From positions 2,604,001 to 2,668,000 of the forward strand of contig NZ_CP014475.1 of assembly GCF_001583415.1 (NCBI RefSeq): a DNA stretch of 64,000 nt, given 5' to 3'. Under the pieces are notes generated by a model. The model worked only from the letters and a program-made list of their open reading frames with translations, was not told the origin of the DNA and ran no database searches. Position 1 is the first letter of the stretch; each line of letters starts with the position of its first letter. A program made the translations under genes and the position numbers. Positions 1-10,883 of the stretch are shown here, one piece after another. The DNA comes from Mycolicibacterium phlei (GTDB lineage: Bacteria; Actinomycetota; Actinomycetes; Mycobacteriales; Mycobacteriaceae).

Positions 1-859
1 CCTCGGTCAGCCGGACCCGGGTGCGCGCCCCGATCAACGGGACGATGTCCGCGCCGCGGGAGGCGACCCAGGCCAGCGCCGCCTGCGCGACGGTGAGGTC
101 CAACTCTGCGGCGACCGTGCGCAACCGCTCGACGAGAGCCAGGTTGTGCCGCAGGTTGGCCTCGGCGAAACGCGGGCTTCTCAGCCGCCCGGTGCGCGCG
201 GACGTGCCGTTCGCCGACCAGTGCCCGCCGAGCAGCCCCCGCGCCAGCACACCGTATGCGGTGACACCGATGCCGAGTTCGCGGCAGGTGCCCAGGATCT
301 CGCGCTCTACGCCGCGCGTGGCCAGCGAATACTCGATCTGCAGGTCGCTGATCGGCCGGACGGCCGCGGCGCGCCGAGCGGTTTCCGCGCCGACCTCGGA
401 GAGCCCGATGTGGCGGACGTATCCGGCGTCGACGAGCTCGCCGATGGCGCCGACGGTGTCCTCGATCGGCACCGCCGGATCGAGCCGCGCCGGCCGGTAC
501 ACGTCGACATGGTCGACACCGAGGCGGCGCAGCGAGTACGCCAGCGCCGTCTTCACCGTCGCCGGCCGGGTGTCGAAGCCGAGGTAGGTGCCGTCGGGTG
601 ACAGTTGCGCGCCGAACTTCACGCTGAGCTGGTAGCTCTCGCGGGGCACCGTGCGCAGCGCGTCGGCCAGCAGCAGCTCGTTGTGGCCGGCGCCGTAGAA
701 GTCGCCGGTGTCGAGCAGCGTGATGCCGGCCTCGAGTGCGGTGCGGACGGTGGCGACGGCCTCGTCGCGGTCCGCGGCGTCGTAGGCCCCGGACATGGCC
801 ATGCACCCCAGGCCGAACGCCGAGGTGCGCATGGTGCCAAGCGTTTTCGTGGTGATCAT
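1..859 (-). CDS. Aldo/keto reductase, 3' end outside the window
   Basis: Reads leftward from an ATG at 859 and is still open at base 1, so the C-terminus is missing; about 286 residues are visible. The protein begins MITTKTLGTMRTSAFGLGCM and shows the family's LDTGDFYG segment with the catalytic Tyr, then a strand ending HVDVYRPARLDP and the motif GYVRHIGLSE. These fit a TIM-barrel NADPH-dependent oxidoreductase acting on small aldehydes or ketones; the substrate cannot be read. A regulator gene starts 97 bases away on the other strand, an arrangement common for this pair, so that regulator probably controls it. The family call is firm. Confidence 0.9.
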   Translation of the reverse strand, partial: MITTKTLGTMRTSAFGLGCMAMSGAYDAADRDEAVATVRTALEAGITLLDTGDFYGAGHNELLLADALRTVPRESYQLSVKFGAQLSPDGTYLGFDTRPATVKTALAYSLRRLGVDHVDVYRPARLDPAVPIEDTVGAIGELVDAGYVRHIGLSEVGAETARRAAAVRPISDLQIEYSLATRGVEREILGTCRELGIGVTAYGVLARGLLGGHWSANGTSARTGRLRSPRFAEANLRHNLALVERLRTVAAELDLTVAQAALAWVASRGADIVPLIGARTRVRLTE

Positions 860-1822
860 GCCGCCAGTCTTCACCGTGGGACCGATCGCAACCACGACGC
901 GCTGAGCCCGGGATCGGCGGTCCCTGCCTGAGCCGGCGAAAAACCGGGATGATGGCGTGGTGGACATGGACCGCGCCGCGCTGGCCGAGTTCCTGCGGCG
1001 CCGCCGCGAATCGTTGCGTCCCGACGAGGTCGGGCTGCATCCCGGGGTGCGACGACGCACGCCGGGGCTGCGCCGCGAGGAGGTCGCCCAGCTGGTCGGG
1101 ATGTCGGCCGACTACTACGGCAGGCTCGAGCAGGCCCGCGGTCCGCAACCGTCACCGCAGATCCTGCGCGCGCTCGCGCGTGCGCTGCGGCTCACCGACG
1201 ACGAGACCGACCACCTGTACCGGCTGGCCGGACACGCCGTCCCGGACCGGGCGGTCCGACGCGACCACGTGCGGCCGGCCCTGCTGTACCTGCTCGACCG
1301 GCTGACCGAGGCCGCCGCGTTCGTGTGCACCGACACCGGTGTCGTGCTGGCCCAGAACCGGCTCGCGCGCCTGCTGCACGGCGACCTGACCACGGGCGGC
1401 GGCGACGGTCAGACAAGCATGACGTGGCGCTGGTTCACCGAATCCCGCTGGCGCGCAGGGATGTCAGCGGACGACGCGTACGAGCACTCCCGGGCGCTGG
1501 TCGCCGACCTGCGGGCCGGCTGGGGGCGACGACGCCGCGACACCGACATGCGCGAGCTGGTCGATGGTCTGCTGGCCGCCAGCGGTGAGTTCGCCGAACT
1601 GTGGTCACTGCACGAGGTCGCGGTACGGCCCAAGCAGCGCAAGACCTTTCACACCCGGGTCGGGCCGATCACCCTCGACTGCGAAGTGCTGAGCAACATC
1701 GACGGCCAGCAGTTGGTGCTCCTCACGCCGCCGCCCGCGACGGCGGCGGCGGAGGCGCTTGCGCTGCTGGCGACGCTCGGCGATCAGCCGATCGGCGTCG
1801 ACGAAGGACGCCGGCAGTCGGA

Positions 1823-3346
<1,524 letters not shown>

Positions 3347-3394
3347 ATGCAAACCCTCCAATGTGTCGGCCGTCACTCAACCTACGCCGGAGAT

Positions 3395-3415
3395 GGTTGC
3401 ATCACGGTTGCAACC
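3395..3415. promoter_or_regulatory. Inverted repeat upstream of the aldehyde dehydrogenase
   Basis: GGTTGCA and TGCAACC form a perfect 7-base inverted repeat with a 7-base spacer. It sits about 50 bases upstream of the aldehyde dehydrogenase start, in the 98-base gap after the regulator gene. An operator for that regulator is the simplest reading; a weak attenuating hairpin is the alternative. Confidence 0.4.
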
Positions 3416-3444
3416 TTGCGGACAGTGCGCGCAGACTCCCGGGC

Positions 3445-4737
3445 TCAGGCGAGGTCGAGGTCCAGACCGGCCAGCCGGCCGCGCGCCTGCGCCTGCAGCG
3501 CCGATCCGGGCGCGGCGGCGTCGAGCAGGGCGCGCCAACCGTCGCGGTCGTCGCGACCGTCCGGGCTGTTGCACCAGCGGCGCAGCACCGCCGGGTCGCC
3601 GCTGGTCAGCACCGCCGTGCGCAGCGTCATGGTCAGCTCGGTGCGCAGCCGGCCGACTGCCGGTGAGATCGACTGGGGCAGAAGCGGTCCCGGGTACCGA
3701 TCCAGGGCCGTGGCCACGTCACCGGCGTCCAGTGCCGCCTCGACCTCGTCGATGTCGCTGGTGATCGGCACGAGCAGCCGGTAGGGCCGCGACCCGATGG
3801 TGTGGGCGCCGACCACCTTGCGCAGCCGCGACATCTCCGCACGCACGGTGACCACGTCGAGATCCTCCTCGTCGAGCAGCATCGCGAGGTGATCGGCGCT
3901 CAGGCCCTCGGGGTGGCGGCTCAGCAGCACCAGGATGTCGGCGTGCCGCCCGGTCAGCGGGGTGGTGCACAGGTGCCCGAACTCGTCGGTGACCAGCCAG
4001 CGCGGCCGCTCCGAGCCCAGGACGGCCAGCCGTGGTCGCGGCGGTGCCGGTTGCGGGGTGGACCCGGTGAGCCGCAGCAGCGCCAGATGGCTCTCCACCG
4101 CGACCGCGGTCGCCCGCACCAGGGCCAGCGCCTGCGGGGTGGCGACCTCCGCCCCGCCGGTCAGGTCGAGGGCGCCCAGCAGGGCGCCGGTGGTCGGGTC
4201 GTGGACCGGCACCGCGGTGCAGCTCCACGGCTGGACCACCCGGGAGAAGTGTTCGCTGCGGTGAATCTGCATCTCGGCGTCGACGGCCAGGGCGGTGCCC
4301 GGGGCATTGGTGCCTGCGGCGCGTTCGCTCCAGTCCGCGCCGGGGACAAAGTTCATCGCCTCCGCGCGCCGTCGGGCGTCGCGGTCGCCCTCCACCCACA
4401 GCAGGGTGCCGTCTGCGCCGGTCACCGCCACCACCACACCGGTGCCGGCCGCATCGTCGACCAGCAGGCGGCGGATCACCGGCAGCGCCGGGGCGATCGG
4501 ATGGTTGGCGCGTAGCCGGGCCAGCTCCTCGCCGACGGGGGAGAAGGGGGCGCCGCTGTCGGGGTTCACCCCCGTGGCCAGGCTGCGCTGCCAGCTGCGC
4601 GCCACCTCCGGCCGCAGCCCGGTGGATTCCAGTGAGGCGGCGTCGATCGCGCCGGCGACGAACAACTCGTGAGCCCGCCGCAGCGCCGCCGACGCCCGCG
4701 GGTCGGCGGCGGTCAACGGTCTGGTCGGTCGAGACAT
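3445..4737 (-). CDS. GAF-domain transcriptional regulator of the aldehyde dehydrogenase
   Basis: 430 residues from the ATG at 4737. The N-terminal part resembles the sensor region of AcoR-like regulators: ARSWQRSLATGVNPD, then a GAF domain at about residues 75-225 with the motif ERAAGTNAPGTAL. There is no AAA+ ATPase domain. The C-terminal part (about 250-340) reads LTGRHADILVLLSRHPEGLS followed by VTVRAEMSRLRKVVG, which looks like a winged helix of the OmpR/SARP kind. It lies 98 bases upstream of the aldehyde dehydrogenase and probably controls it in response to an alcohol, aldehyde or ketone. Function is inferred from family and position. Confidence 0.82.
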   Translation of the reverse strand: MSRPTRPLTAADPRASAALRRAHELFVAGAIDAASLESTGLRPEVARSWQRSLATGVNPDSGAPFSPVGEELARLRANHPIAPALPVIRRLLVDDAAGTGVVVAVTGADGTLLWVEGDRDARRRAEAMNFVPGADWSERAAGTNAPGTALAVDAEMQIHRSEHFSRVVQPWSCTAVPVHDPTTGALLGALDLTGGAEVATPQALALVRATAVAVESHLALLRLTGSTPQPAPPRPRLAVLGSERPRWLVTDEFGHLCTTPLTGRHADILVLLSRHPEGLSADHLAMLLDEEDLDVVTVRAEMSRLRKVVGAHTIGSRPYRLLVPITSDIDEVEAALDAGDVATALDRYPGPLLPQSISPAVGRLRTELTMTLRTAVLTSGDPAVLRRWCNSPDGRDDRDGWRALLDAAAPGSALQAQARGRLAGLDLDLA

Positions 4738-4933
4738 CGGCGGCTCACTCCTCGCGCGGGCCACCCCGGCCGCACGCACGTCGCCACCCTACGCCCCGCC
4801 GCCGTCGTCGACGTCGGCATCGGCCCTGCTCGATCCGCAGGTGGCGGCGTCTGATCTTGTTAGGGTCGAGCTGCGTGACGTCGACGCCGCGCTCACAATC
4901 CGGCTGCATGCCGATGACTCGGGAGGCTTGCGC

Positions 4934-5245
4934 GTGAGGGAGCGGTTGTCGGTGATCACGCTCATCTGCGGTGGCGTGGCGCTCGTCGTCGTCGGTTGCT
5001 CGAGCGGCCCGCCGATGTTCGACAAGACCGAGGTGGCCGACGAGATCAGCTACCAACTCGAGCAGAAGGCTGGCCGGGCGCCGGAATCCGTGTCGTGCCC
5101 GCAGGATCTGCGCGGCGAAGTCGGCGCCACGCAGCGCTGCGAGCTCAAGAACGGACCCGAGACCTACGGCATCACCGTGACGGTCACCAAGGTGGAGGGC
5201 CCGAACATCGACTTCGATGTGAAGGTTGACGATCAGCCGTCGTAA
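4934..5245 (+). CDS. DUF4333-type small lipoprotein
   Basis: 103 residues from a GTG at 4934, chosen because GGGAGG lies seven bases upstream and because this start puts a short signal peptide directly before the lipobox VVVGCSS; earlier in-frame starts would place 31 unrelated residues before it. The mature domain has two cysteines (VSCPQDL and QRCELK), a typical pattern for the mycobacterial DUF4333 domain, often an exported domain of unknown role. The protein is predicted to be anchored in the outer leaflet of the cytoplasmic membrane. Confidence 0.85.
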   Translation: MRERLSVITLICGGVALVVVGCSSGPPMFDKTEVADEISYQLEQKAGRAPESVSCPQDLRGEVGATQRCELKNGPETYGITVTVTKVEGPNIDFDVKVDDQPS

Positions 5246-5252
5246 GCGGGTC

Positions 5253-5462
5253 TCAGACGACGCTGCTGACGATCGCGATGACCAGGCCGCCCACGGTGAG
5301 CAGTCCGACCACCACCGCGGCGACGATCGCACGGCGGCGCTGGTGCCTGCGGGCAGCGGCGATCGCCACCGCGATGGCGACCAGGATCAGCGCCGCATAG
5401 GCCGACAGGCCCACCGTCAGCGCCGCCGTCGACGCGGCGCTGGCCAGAGTCGTGTCGTGCAT
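5253..5462 (-). CDS. Small two-helix membrane protein
   Basis: 69 residues, MHDTTLASAAS at the start, two hydrophobic stretches (about 12-36 and 47-68) separated by the basic turn ARRHQRRR. It resembles uncharacterised small membrane proteins of mycobacteria. It is convergent with the small lipoprotein gene (7-base gap) and 34 bases upstream of nothing else on its strand. No function can be given; coding status rests on composition and the plausible two-helix topology. Confidence 0.55.
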   Translation of the reverse strand: MHDTTLASAASTAALTVGLSAYAALILVAIAVAIAAARRHQRRRAIVAAVVVGLLTVGGLVIAIVSSVV

Positions 5463-5496
5463 GCCGTGAGCCTACGGCGCTGGCTCGTCGGTGAGC

Positions 5497-6510
5497 TCAG
5501 TAGGTGATGGCGCCGAGGCCGCGGGCCGCCTCCCGCAGTGCGGCGTGCACCCCACCGTAGGCGTCGGCCGCCGGCAGCAGACGCTTGTCGATCTTGGTCA
5601 CCGAGCTGTAGTTGACGTCGACGACGTTGGCGATCGGGTTCTGCGAGATCTGGGTGAGCAGCTGATAGGCGTCGAGCCGGTCCAGCCCGTACAGCTCACC
5701 CAGCCAGGCGATCATCTCGAACTGACCGGCGCGCCAGGCCTCTTCGAGTGGTCGGCCCGACCCCACCGTCATCAGGTGGGTGTCGGTCTCCAGCCGTGGC
5801 CAGGCCGGCCCGCCGCCCTTGATCAACTCCACGATGGCGGTGACGTTCATCGCGCCCTCCACCGCGGTGCCGCATGACTCACCCTCACCCTGGCGGTAGT
5901 GCCCGTCGCCCAGCGAGAACAGCGCACCCTCGACGTTGACCCGCAGATAACAGGTGGCGCCGGCCGCCATCTCGGGGGTGTCCATGTTGCCGCCGAACGC
6001 GTCCGGCACCAGCGAGGTGCGGACCTCGCGGCGGGCCGGGGCGACGCCGACGGTGCCCAGCATCGGGTTGGCCGGCAGCGTCACCTGGAAGTCGCTGCCG
6101 CGGGCGGAGAACCCGAGTGTGTGTGCCGCCGAGTCGTATTCGTAGATCCACGTGCGCTGCGGCAGCGGGTCCTGCAGCGTGGGGCTGACCGGGATGCTGG
6201 TCAGCCCGCCGAAGAACGGGATCAACGTCGACGCGCCCCACGTGCGGGCCGGGGTGAGGTCGACGAAGTGTACGGCCAGCGTGTCACCGGGTTCGGCGCC
6301 CTCGATCCAGAACGGCCCGGTCTGCGGGTTGAGGTCCTCGGTGTCCAGCGCGGTGGCGGCGACGTCGTCGACGCTGGTGATGCGCCCGCCGAAGGCGTCC
6401 TCGGTCCACAGGGTCAGCACCGTGCCGGGCCTGATCCGCATGACGGGGTCGGCCCCGCCGAACGTGAACGCCATCTGCTCGACGGTGGGCCGGAAGGTGA
6501 TGTGCTCCAT
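5497..6510 (-). CDS. Acetamidase/formamidase family protein
   Basis: 337 residues from the ATG at 6510 (MEHITFRPTVEQMAF). Motifs of the FmdA_AmdA family are clear: GADPVMRIRPGTVLTLWTED near the start, NPQTGPFWIEGAEPGDTLAV, GNMDTPEMAAGATCYLRVNV and SLGDGHYRQGEGE. Enzymes of this family hydrolyse formamide or short amides to ammonia and the acid. The gene is last in the leftward operon, 14 bases after the Tmm-like monooxygenase gene, so its substrate may be a C1 amide or formamide produced in methylated-amine breakdown; that link is inference. Family call firm, substrate open. Confidence 0.88.
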   Translation of the reverse strand: MEHITFRPTVEQMAFTFGGADPVMRIRPGTVLTLWTEDAFGGRITSVDDVAATALDTEDLNPQTGPFWIEGAEPGDTLAVHFVDLTPARTWGASTLIPFFGGLTSIPVSPTLQDPLPQRTWIYEYDSAAHTLGFSARGSDFQVTLPANPMLGTVGVAPARREVRTSLVPDAFGGNMDTPEMAAGATCYLRVNVEGALFSLGDGHYRQGEGESCGTAVEGAMNVTAIVELIKGGGPAWPRLETDTHLMTVGSGRPLEEAWRAGQFEMIAWLGELYGLDRLDAYQLLTQISQNPIANVVDVNYSSVTKIDKRLLPAADAYGGVHAALREAARGLGAITY

Positions 6511-6524
6511 ACGGTTCAGTGTCG

Positions 6525-7862
6525 CTACTTCTGCAGGAACCGCGCCAGGCTGTCGTCCATCTCCTCCCACCACGGCGTGTGCGGCGTCGGGCCCACGGTG
6601 CCCGTGCAGGGCGAGGAGAACGACTTGTTGCGGTAGCCGGTGATGCTCTCCTCCTTGTCGTGCTCCCACTCGATGAAGTGCCGTCGTACCAGCTCGAGAT
6701 CGAACTCGGTGTAGTCCGTCAGCGCCATCAGGTCACGCACGTAGTCGGTCTGGAAGTCGATGTCGTCCATGCAGCCGTTGAGACCGTCGAGCCGGGTCAG
6801 CCAGTGGTTGATGTCGGCGGCCATGGCCTCGGCGTCGGGCAGCTGGGTGCGCCCGAGGATGACGTCGCGTGCGTAGAACGCCTGCGCGTCGAACATGTTG
6901 AACGTGTAGTACTGGTCCTGCATCCCGAGGTACAGCAGCTTGGGATTGGCGGCCCACACCACGCCCTTGTACAGCCCGCCCGGGTACAGCGTGTTGGCGG
7001 TGACCAGGCGCAGTTCGGGGTCCAGGAACGGGAAGTGATGCACGTAGCCGGTGCACAGGATGATCGCGTCGACGTCGCGGGTGGTGCCGTCGGAGAACGT
7101 CGCGGTGCGTCCGTCAACGCGCTGCAGCGCGGGAACCTCGGTGATCTCGTCGGGCCAGCCGAACCCCATGGGCGCGGTGCGGTAGGCGACGGTCACCGAC
7201 TTGGCGCCGTACTTGAGTGTCTGCAGCGCGATGTCCTCGGCGGAGTAGCTGCTGCCCAGCAGCAGCAGATCCTTGCCGGCGAACTCGGCGGCGTCGCGGA
7301 AGTCGTGGGCGTGCAGGATGCGGCCCGGAAACGACTCGAAGCCAGGATATTCCGGGACGTTGGGCATCGAGAAGTGACCGGTCGCGACCACCACGTAGTC
7401 GAATGTCTCGGTGCTGCGCACGCGCTCCGGGAACGCTTCGGTGGTGACCGAGAACGTCTGGGTGCCGGCGTCGAAGCTGACCGAGCGCACCGGGGTCTCG
7501 AATCGGATCGCCTCGCGGACGTTGCTCTTCTTGGCACGGCCGATGATGTAGTCGTAGAGCACCTCACGCGGCGGGAACGACGGGATGGGGGAGCCGAAGT
7601 GCTCGTCGAAGGTGTAGTCGGCGAACTCCAGGCACTCCTTGGGCCCGTTGGACCACAGGTAGCGGTACATGCTGCCGTGCACGGGATCTCCGTGCTCGTC
7701 GAGGCCGGTGCGCCAGGTGTAGTTCCACAGCCCGCCCCAGTCCGACTGCTTCTCGAAGCACACGACCTCACCGATGTCGACGCCGTCGGCGCGGGCTTTC
7801 TCGAAGGCGTGCAGCAGGGCCAGTCCGCAGGGGCCGGCACCGATGATGGCGGTTCGTGTCAT
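6525..7862 (-). CDS. tmm: Trimethylamine monooxygenase-like flavoprotein (Tmm)
   Basis: 445 residues. FAD-binding GAGPCGLALL near the N-terminus, the flavin-monooxygenase fingerprint FPGRILHAHDF, the NADPH-site GSSYSAEDIA, and ATGHFSMPNVPEYPG. Long stretches match bacterial Tmm as I know it: MYRYLWSNGPKECLEFADYT and MFDAQAFYARDVI. Tmm oxidises trimethylamine to trimethylamine N-oxide using NADPH and oxygen. The start at 7862 has GAGGAGG six bases upstream. It follows the Tdm-like gene by 10 bases, which is the expected next step of the pathway and strengthens the call. The residue after QDQ is Tyr where many marine Tmm proteins have Trp. Other N-oxygenated substrates remain possible. Confidence 0.88.
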   Translation of the reverse strand: MTRTAIIGAGPCGLALLHAFEKARADGVDIGEVVCFEKQSDWGGLWNYTWRTGLDEHGDPVHGSMYRYLWSNGPKECLEFADYTFDEHFGSPIPSFPPREVLYDYIIGRAKKSNVREAIRFETPVRSVSFDAGTQTFSVTTEAFPERVRSTETFDYVVVATGHFSMPNVPEYPGFESFPGRILHAHDFRDAAEFAGKDLLLLGSSYSAEDIALQTLKYGAKSVTVAYRTAPMGFGWPDEITEVPALQRVDGRTATFSDGTTRDVDAIILCTGYVHHFPFLDPELRLVTANTLYPGGLYKGVVWAANPKLLYLGMQDQYYTFNMFDAQAFYARDVILGRTQLPDAEAMAADINHWLTRLDGLNGCMDDIDFQTDYVRDLMALTDYTEFDLELVRRHFIEWEHDKEESITGYRNKSFSSPCTGTVGPTPHTPWWEEMDDSLARFLQK

Positions 7863-7872
7863 GCGATCCTCC

Positions 7873-10185
7873 TCAGGAACGTGGGCGGGTCTTGTCGGGG
7901 TCGTAGAAGGGGATGGGAACCACGGTGGCGGGCAGGCGTTTGCGGTGGCCGTCGAGCTTGCCGATCTCGACGGCGGTGCCGGGGGTGCTGTGCTGCACGG
8001 CGATGCGGCACAACGCGATGCTGGCCCGCAGGATGGGGGAGCGCACACCGCTGGTCACCACCCCCACCTGGGTGCGGCCGATGTGCACACAGTCGCCGTG
8101 GGCGGCGACCTCGTTGCCGTCGAGGCGCAGCCCCACCAGGACACGCTGCGGGTGTGCCTTGCGTTCGACGAGCGCGTCGCGGCCGACGAAGTCGTCGGGT
8201 TTGGTCTTCAGCGGCACCGTGAACCCGATGCCCGCCTCGAACGGGTCGGTCTGGTCGTCGAATTCGTGACCGGCCGCGACGAGTCCTGCCTCCACGCGCA
8301 GCATCTCCAGGGCTTCCAGGCCGAGCGGGGCCAGCCCGTACGGCTCGCCTGCGGACCACACCGCATCCCACAGGGCGGGCCCGTCGGACGGGTGCACCCA
8401 CACCTCGTAGCCGAGCTCGCCGGAGTAACCGGTGCGCGACACCAGCAGCGGCAGGCCCTCGGGGCCGCCGAGGCGCCCGATCAGGAACCGGAACCAACCC
8501 AGCTCGCGCAGCTGCGGCTGGGCGGGCGGGGACCAGATCAGCTCGGCGAGTAGATCGCGGCTGGCCGGGCCCTGCACGGCGATGTTGTGCAGCTGGTCTG
8601 AGGAGTCCTTGATCCACACCTTGCCCAGGCCCAGCCGCTCGGCCTGGCGGCGCAACCACATGCCGTCGTGCGGGTCGCCACCGACGAAGCGGAAGTTGTT
8701 GTCGCCCAGCCGGAACACGGTGCAGTCGTCGACGACGCCGCCGGACTCGGCGCACATCGCCGAGTACACCACCTGACCGCGGGACAGCCGGCGGACGTCG
8801 CGGGTGACGGTTGCCTGCAGCAGTTCCTCGGCGTCGGGGCCGAGGACCTCGAACTTGCGCAGCGCGGAGAGGTCCATCACCGCGACGCGTTCGCGGCAGG
8901 CCCAGTACTCCTGGTGCGGGCCGTAGTTGTCGAAACTCTCGGGCAGCCAGTAGCCCTGGTAGTCGACGAAGCGGCGGGTCAGCTGCTCGGTGCGGTCGGC
9001 GAAGCCGGTGCGTTTGGTCAGCACGGGTTCGGCGTCGGGAGTGAGTCGGTGTCCGACCGCCACAGAGAACCTCCTCGTCGAGTCGTACACGCGGACATGG
9101 ATGTCGGTGGGCTGCCAGCCGTTGGCGGCGTCGATGTCGTCGGGGCAGGCCGACGAGGCGCACACCAGGTCGCTGGCCGCACGGAACAGCACATAGTCAC
9201 CGGGCCGCGACCACGGCTCGTCCAGCATGAGCTGCAGATCGGCGTCGAAAACCGTGTTGTAGAACAGGTTCAGGGCGGGCCAGCCGGCGCGTTCGGCGAC
9301 GCCGTACCCGCCGAGTTGGGCGTTGAAGTTGTCGGTGCAGTTGACGTGGCCGGGATAGCCCATGTCGGCGTAGTACTTCGCGGTGCAGGCCAGCGCGAAC
9401 GTGTCGTGGCGGCCGACGGTGTCGCGCACCACCTCCAGCAGGGGACGGCCGCGCTGGTCGAAGAACTTGCCGGCCAGGCCCGGCCGCGGGTAGGCCGCGC
9501 CCAGCAGGGTGCGGGTCATGGTGGCGTCCAGACCGTACTCCCGGCCGTCGTTGAGCGCCCGCGCGTCGAACGCCAGCAGGTCGGAGCACTGCCGTCCCGC
9601 CACGTCGATGACCTGGATGAACTGGCCTGCGCGCACCTCGTACGCCATGGCGGTGGCGGCGTCGATCCTGCCTTCCCACAGCGGTTCTGCGAGGGGTGTC
9701 GGCAGATCGGGTTGCTCGTCTCGGGGTGAGGTGGCGGCCCGCGAGACCTCGACGAACAGATCTGACGGCGGGTTGTGCAGGTCGCTGTCGACGGGCATGG
9801 GGTGTGCGGGCGCGGCCACCAGGATGACGGCGTCGGTGTCCACGGCGAAGCTCTCCCGGGCACCGGCGGGGGAGTCGTCACCGAACAGGCGGGTGGCCAC
9901 CGCCTCGGCCTGGGCGACGCCGTGGTCGGCGAGCGTGCTCAGGATGAGTGAGGCGGCGTATCCGTCCTCGGTGTCCTTGTCGCCGACCAGGCGGCGCAGC
10001 ACGGTGGCCGGCGCGTGGGGTGCGGCATCGGGGACGGCCCGGGGATCGGCCGACAGCACGGTCACCTCGGCGGGTTGGCGGCCGAAGAGATCCACCACGT
10101 CGAACCGGTCACCGCCGAACACCTTGACCGCGGTGACTCCGCCGGGCCGAACCCGATAGCGCTCAGTGTTGGCCCGCAACACCAT
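7873..10185 (-). CDS. tdm: Trimethylamine N-oxide demethylase-like fusion: DUF1989 plus GcvT domains (Tdm)
   Basis: 770 residues. After an N-terminal region (1-170) comes a DUF1989 domain (about 185-390) with cysteine/histidine motifs AGRQCSDLLAFD, GYPGHVNCTDNFN and LVCASSACPDDID. From about 410 to 760 follows an aminomethyltransferase (GcvT) module: YQGYWLPESFDNYGPHQEYW, VQGPASRDLL, SRTGYSGELGYEVWVHP and a GCV_T_C tail. This is the architecture of Methylocella Tdm, which splits TMAO into dimethylamine and formaldehyde and carries a tetrahydrofolate-binding domain to accept the formaldehyde. The ATG at 10185 overlaps the cupin stop by one base (TAATG). Function is inferred from architecture plus the adjacent tmm. 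Confidence 0.85.
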   Translation of the reverse strand: MVLRANTERYRVRPGGVTAVKVFGGDRFDVVDLFGRQPAEVTVLSADPRAVPDAAPHAPATVLRRLVGDKDTEDGYAASLILSTLADHGVAQAEAVATRLFGDDSPAGARESFAVDTDAVILVAAPAHPMPVDSDLHNPPSDLFVEVSRAATSPRDEQPDLPTPLAEPLWEGRIDAATAMAYEVRAGQFIQVIDVAGRQCSDLLAFDARALNDGREYGLDATMTRTLLGAAYPRPGLAGKFFDQRGRPLLEVVRDTVGRHDTFALACTAKYYADMGYPGHVNCTDNFNAQLGGYGVAERAGWPALNLFYNTVFDADLQLMLDEPWSRPGDYVLFRAASDLVCASSACPDDIDAANGWQPTDIHVRVYDSTRRFSVAVGHRLTPDAEPVLTKRTGFADRTEQLTRRFVDYQGYWLPESFDNYGPHQEYWACRERVAVMDLSALRKFEVLGPDAEELLQATVTRDVRRLSRGQVVYSAMCAESGGVVDDCTVFRLGDNNFRFVGGDPHDGMWLRRQAERLGLGKVWIKDSSDQLHNIAVQGPASRDLLAELIWSPPAQPQLRELGWFRFLIGRLGGPEGLPLLVSRTGYSGELGYEVWVHPSDGPALWDAVWSAGEPYGLAPLGLEALEMLRVEAGLVAAGHEFDDQTDPFEAGIGFTVPLKTKPDDFVGRDALVERKAHPQRVLVGLRLDGNEVAAHGDCVHIGRTQVGVVTSGVRSPILRASIALCRIAVQHSTPGTAVEIGKLDGHRKRLPATVVPIPFYDPDKTRPRS

Positions 10186-10559
10186 TACGGTGCGAACGAG
10201 CGGTATCCGACGTAGAACGCCAGCGCGCGGTCGGGGGTGGAGAAGAGGATCCGGGAGCCCTTGGGGAAGAAGATGGCGTCCTTGGCGCGGGCGATCTCGA
10301 CCTGACCGGTGTCGACGTTCTCCAGGCGGAACTCGCCCTCGAGGACGATCTTCATCTCGTCGTAGTCGTAGTAGTAGTCCAGCGGGGCGTCGGTGTGTTC
10401 CAGTTCGAAGTAGCCGGAGCACATCGGCACGCCATAGGGATTGGCATAGACGTCGTCGATGTAGCCCTTGGTGCCCGGGTACTTGTCCAGCGGCATCTGC
10501 GGAAGGTTCTGCCAGAAGCCGGAAGTCACCAGGAAGGGGGGAACCGAAACAGTTGTCAT
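10185..10559 (-). CDS. Small cupin protein in the tmm/tdm operon
   Basis: 124 residues from the ATG at 10559, with GGAGG upstream. A single cupin barrel: the first conserved block reads YYDYDEMKIVLEGEFRLENV and the second KDAIFFPKGSRILFSTPDRA. Histidines usual at the metal site are largely replaced by Tyr/Asp/Glu, as in some EutQ-like cupins. Its stop overlaps the tdm start by one base, implying coupled translation and a role in the same pathway, for example as a small lyase, metal or C1 handling factor. I do not recognise a characterised orthologue. Confidence 0.75.
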   Translation of the reverse strand: MTTVSVPPFLVTSGFWQNLPQMPLDKYPGTKGYIDDVYANPYGVPMCSGYFELEHTDAPLDYYYDYDEMKIVLEGEFRLENVDTGQVEIARAKDAIFFPKGSRILFSTPDRALAFYVGYRSFAP

Positions 10560-10883
10560 ATGTCCTCCACGCGAGACTCTCAGGGTGAAACGAAGTCTGC
10601 CGTGAGGAAACGTTCGGTGGGTTTCCTGGAGATTAAAGTCTCGTTGCCTGACGGTCGGTGGCGGTGAATCGGCGTCCGCGTCAACGGCGGATAACCAGGG
10701 GCTGGCCCCAATCGCTTTGGCGCATACGGCTGGTATCGCGGGGACCCCGCTATCGGCGCCGAGCGAGCAGATGAAGGCAGGAGCCCAGGAGGCGATCGCC
10801 GCGTGGGGGACTCGTGGCGAACGGAATCGAAGATCGGCTGGTGCGCCATCAACTTCTGTCAGTTCGGCCGGAACATCCTTGTC
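10560..10883. other. Gene-free stretch upstream of the cupin/tdm/tmm genes
   Basis: I see no convincing gene here. It follows the truncated dioxygenase and must carry the leader or promoter of the cupin operon. Two small perfect hairpins are present: GGGG/CCCC around CTGG at 10698-10709 and GCGGGG/CCCCGC around a single A at 10738-10750. Short open frames crossing it lack family features. It may be debris from the deletion that removed most of the dioxygenase. Confidence 0.5.

Noticed and set aside
6519..8222. 567-codon plus-strand frame opposite tmm
   Set aside because: Antisense shadow of a gene with clear flavoprotein motifs; no start context or domain.
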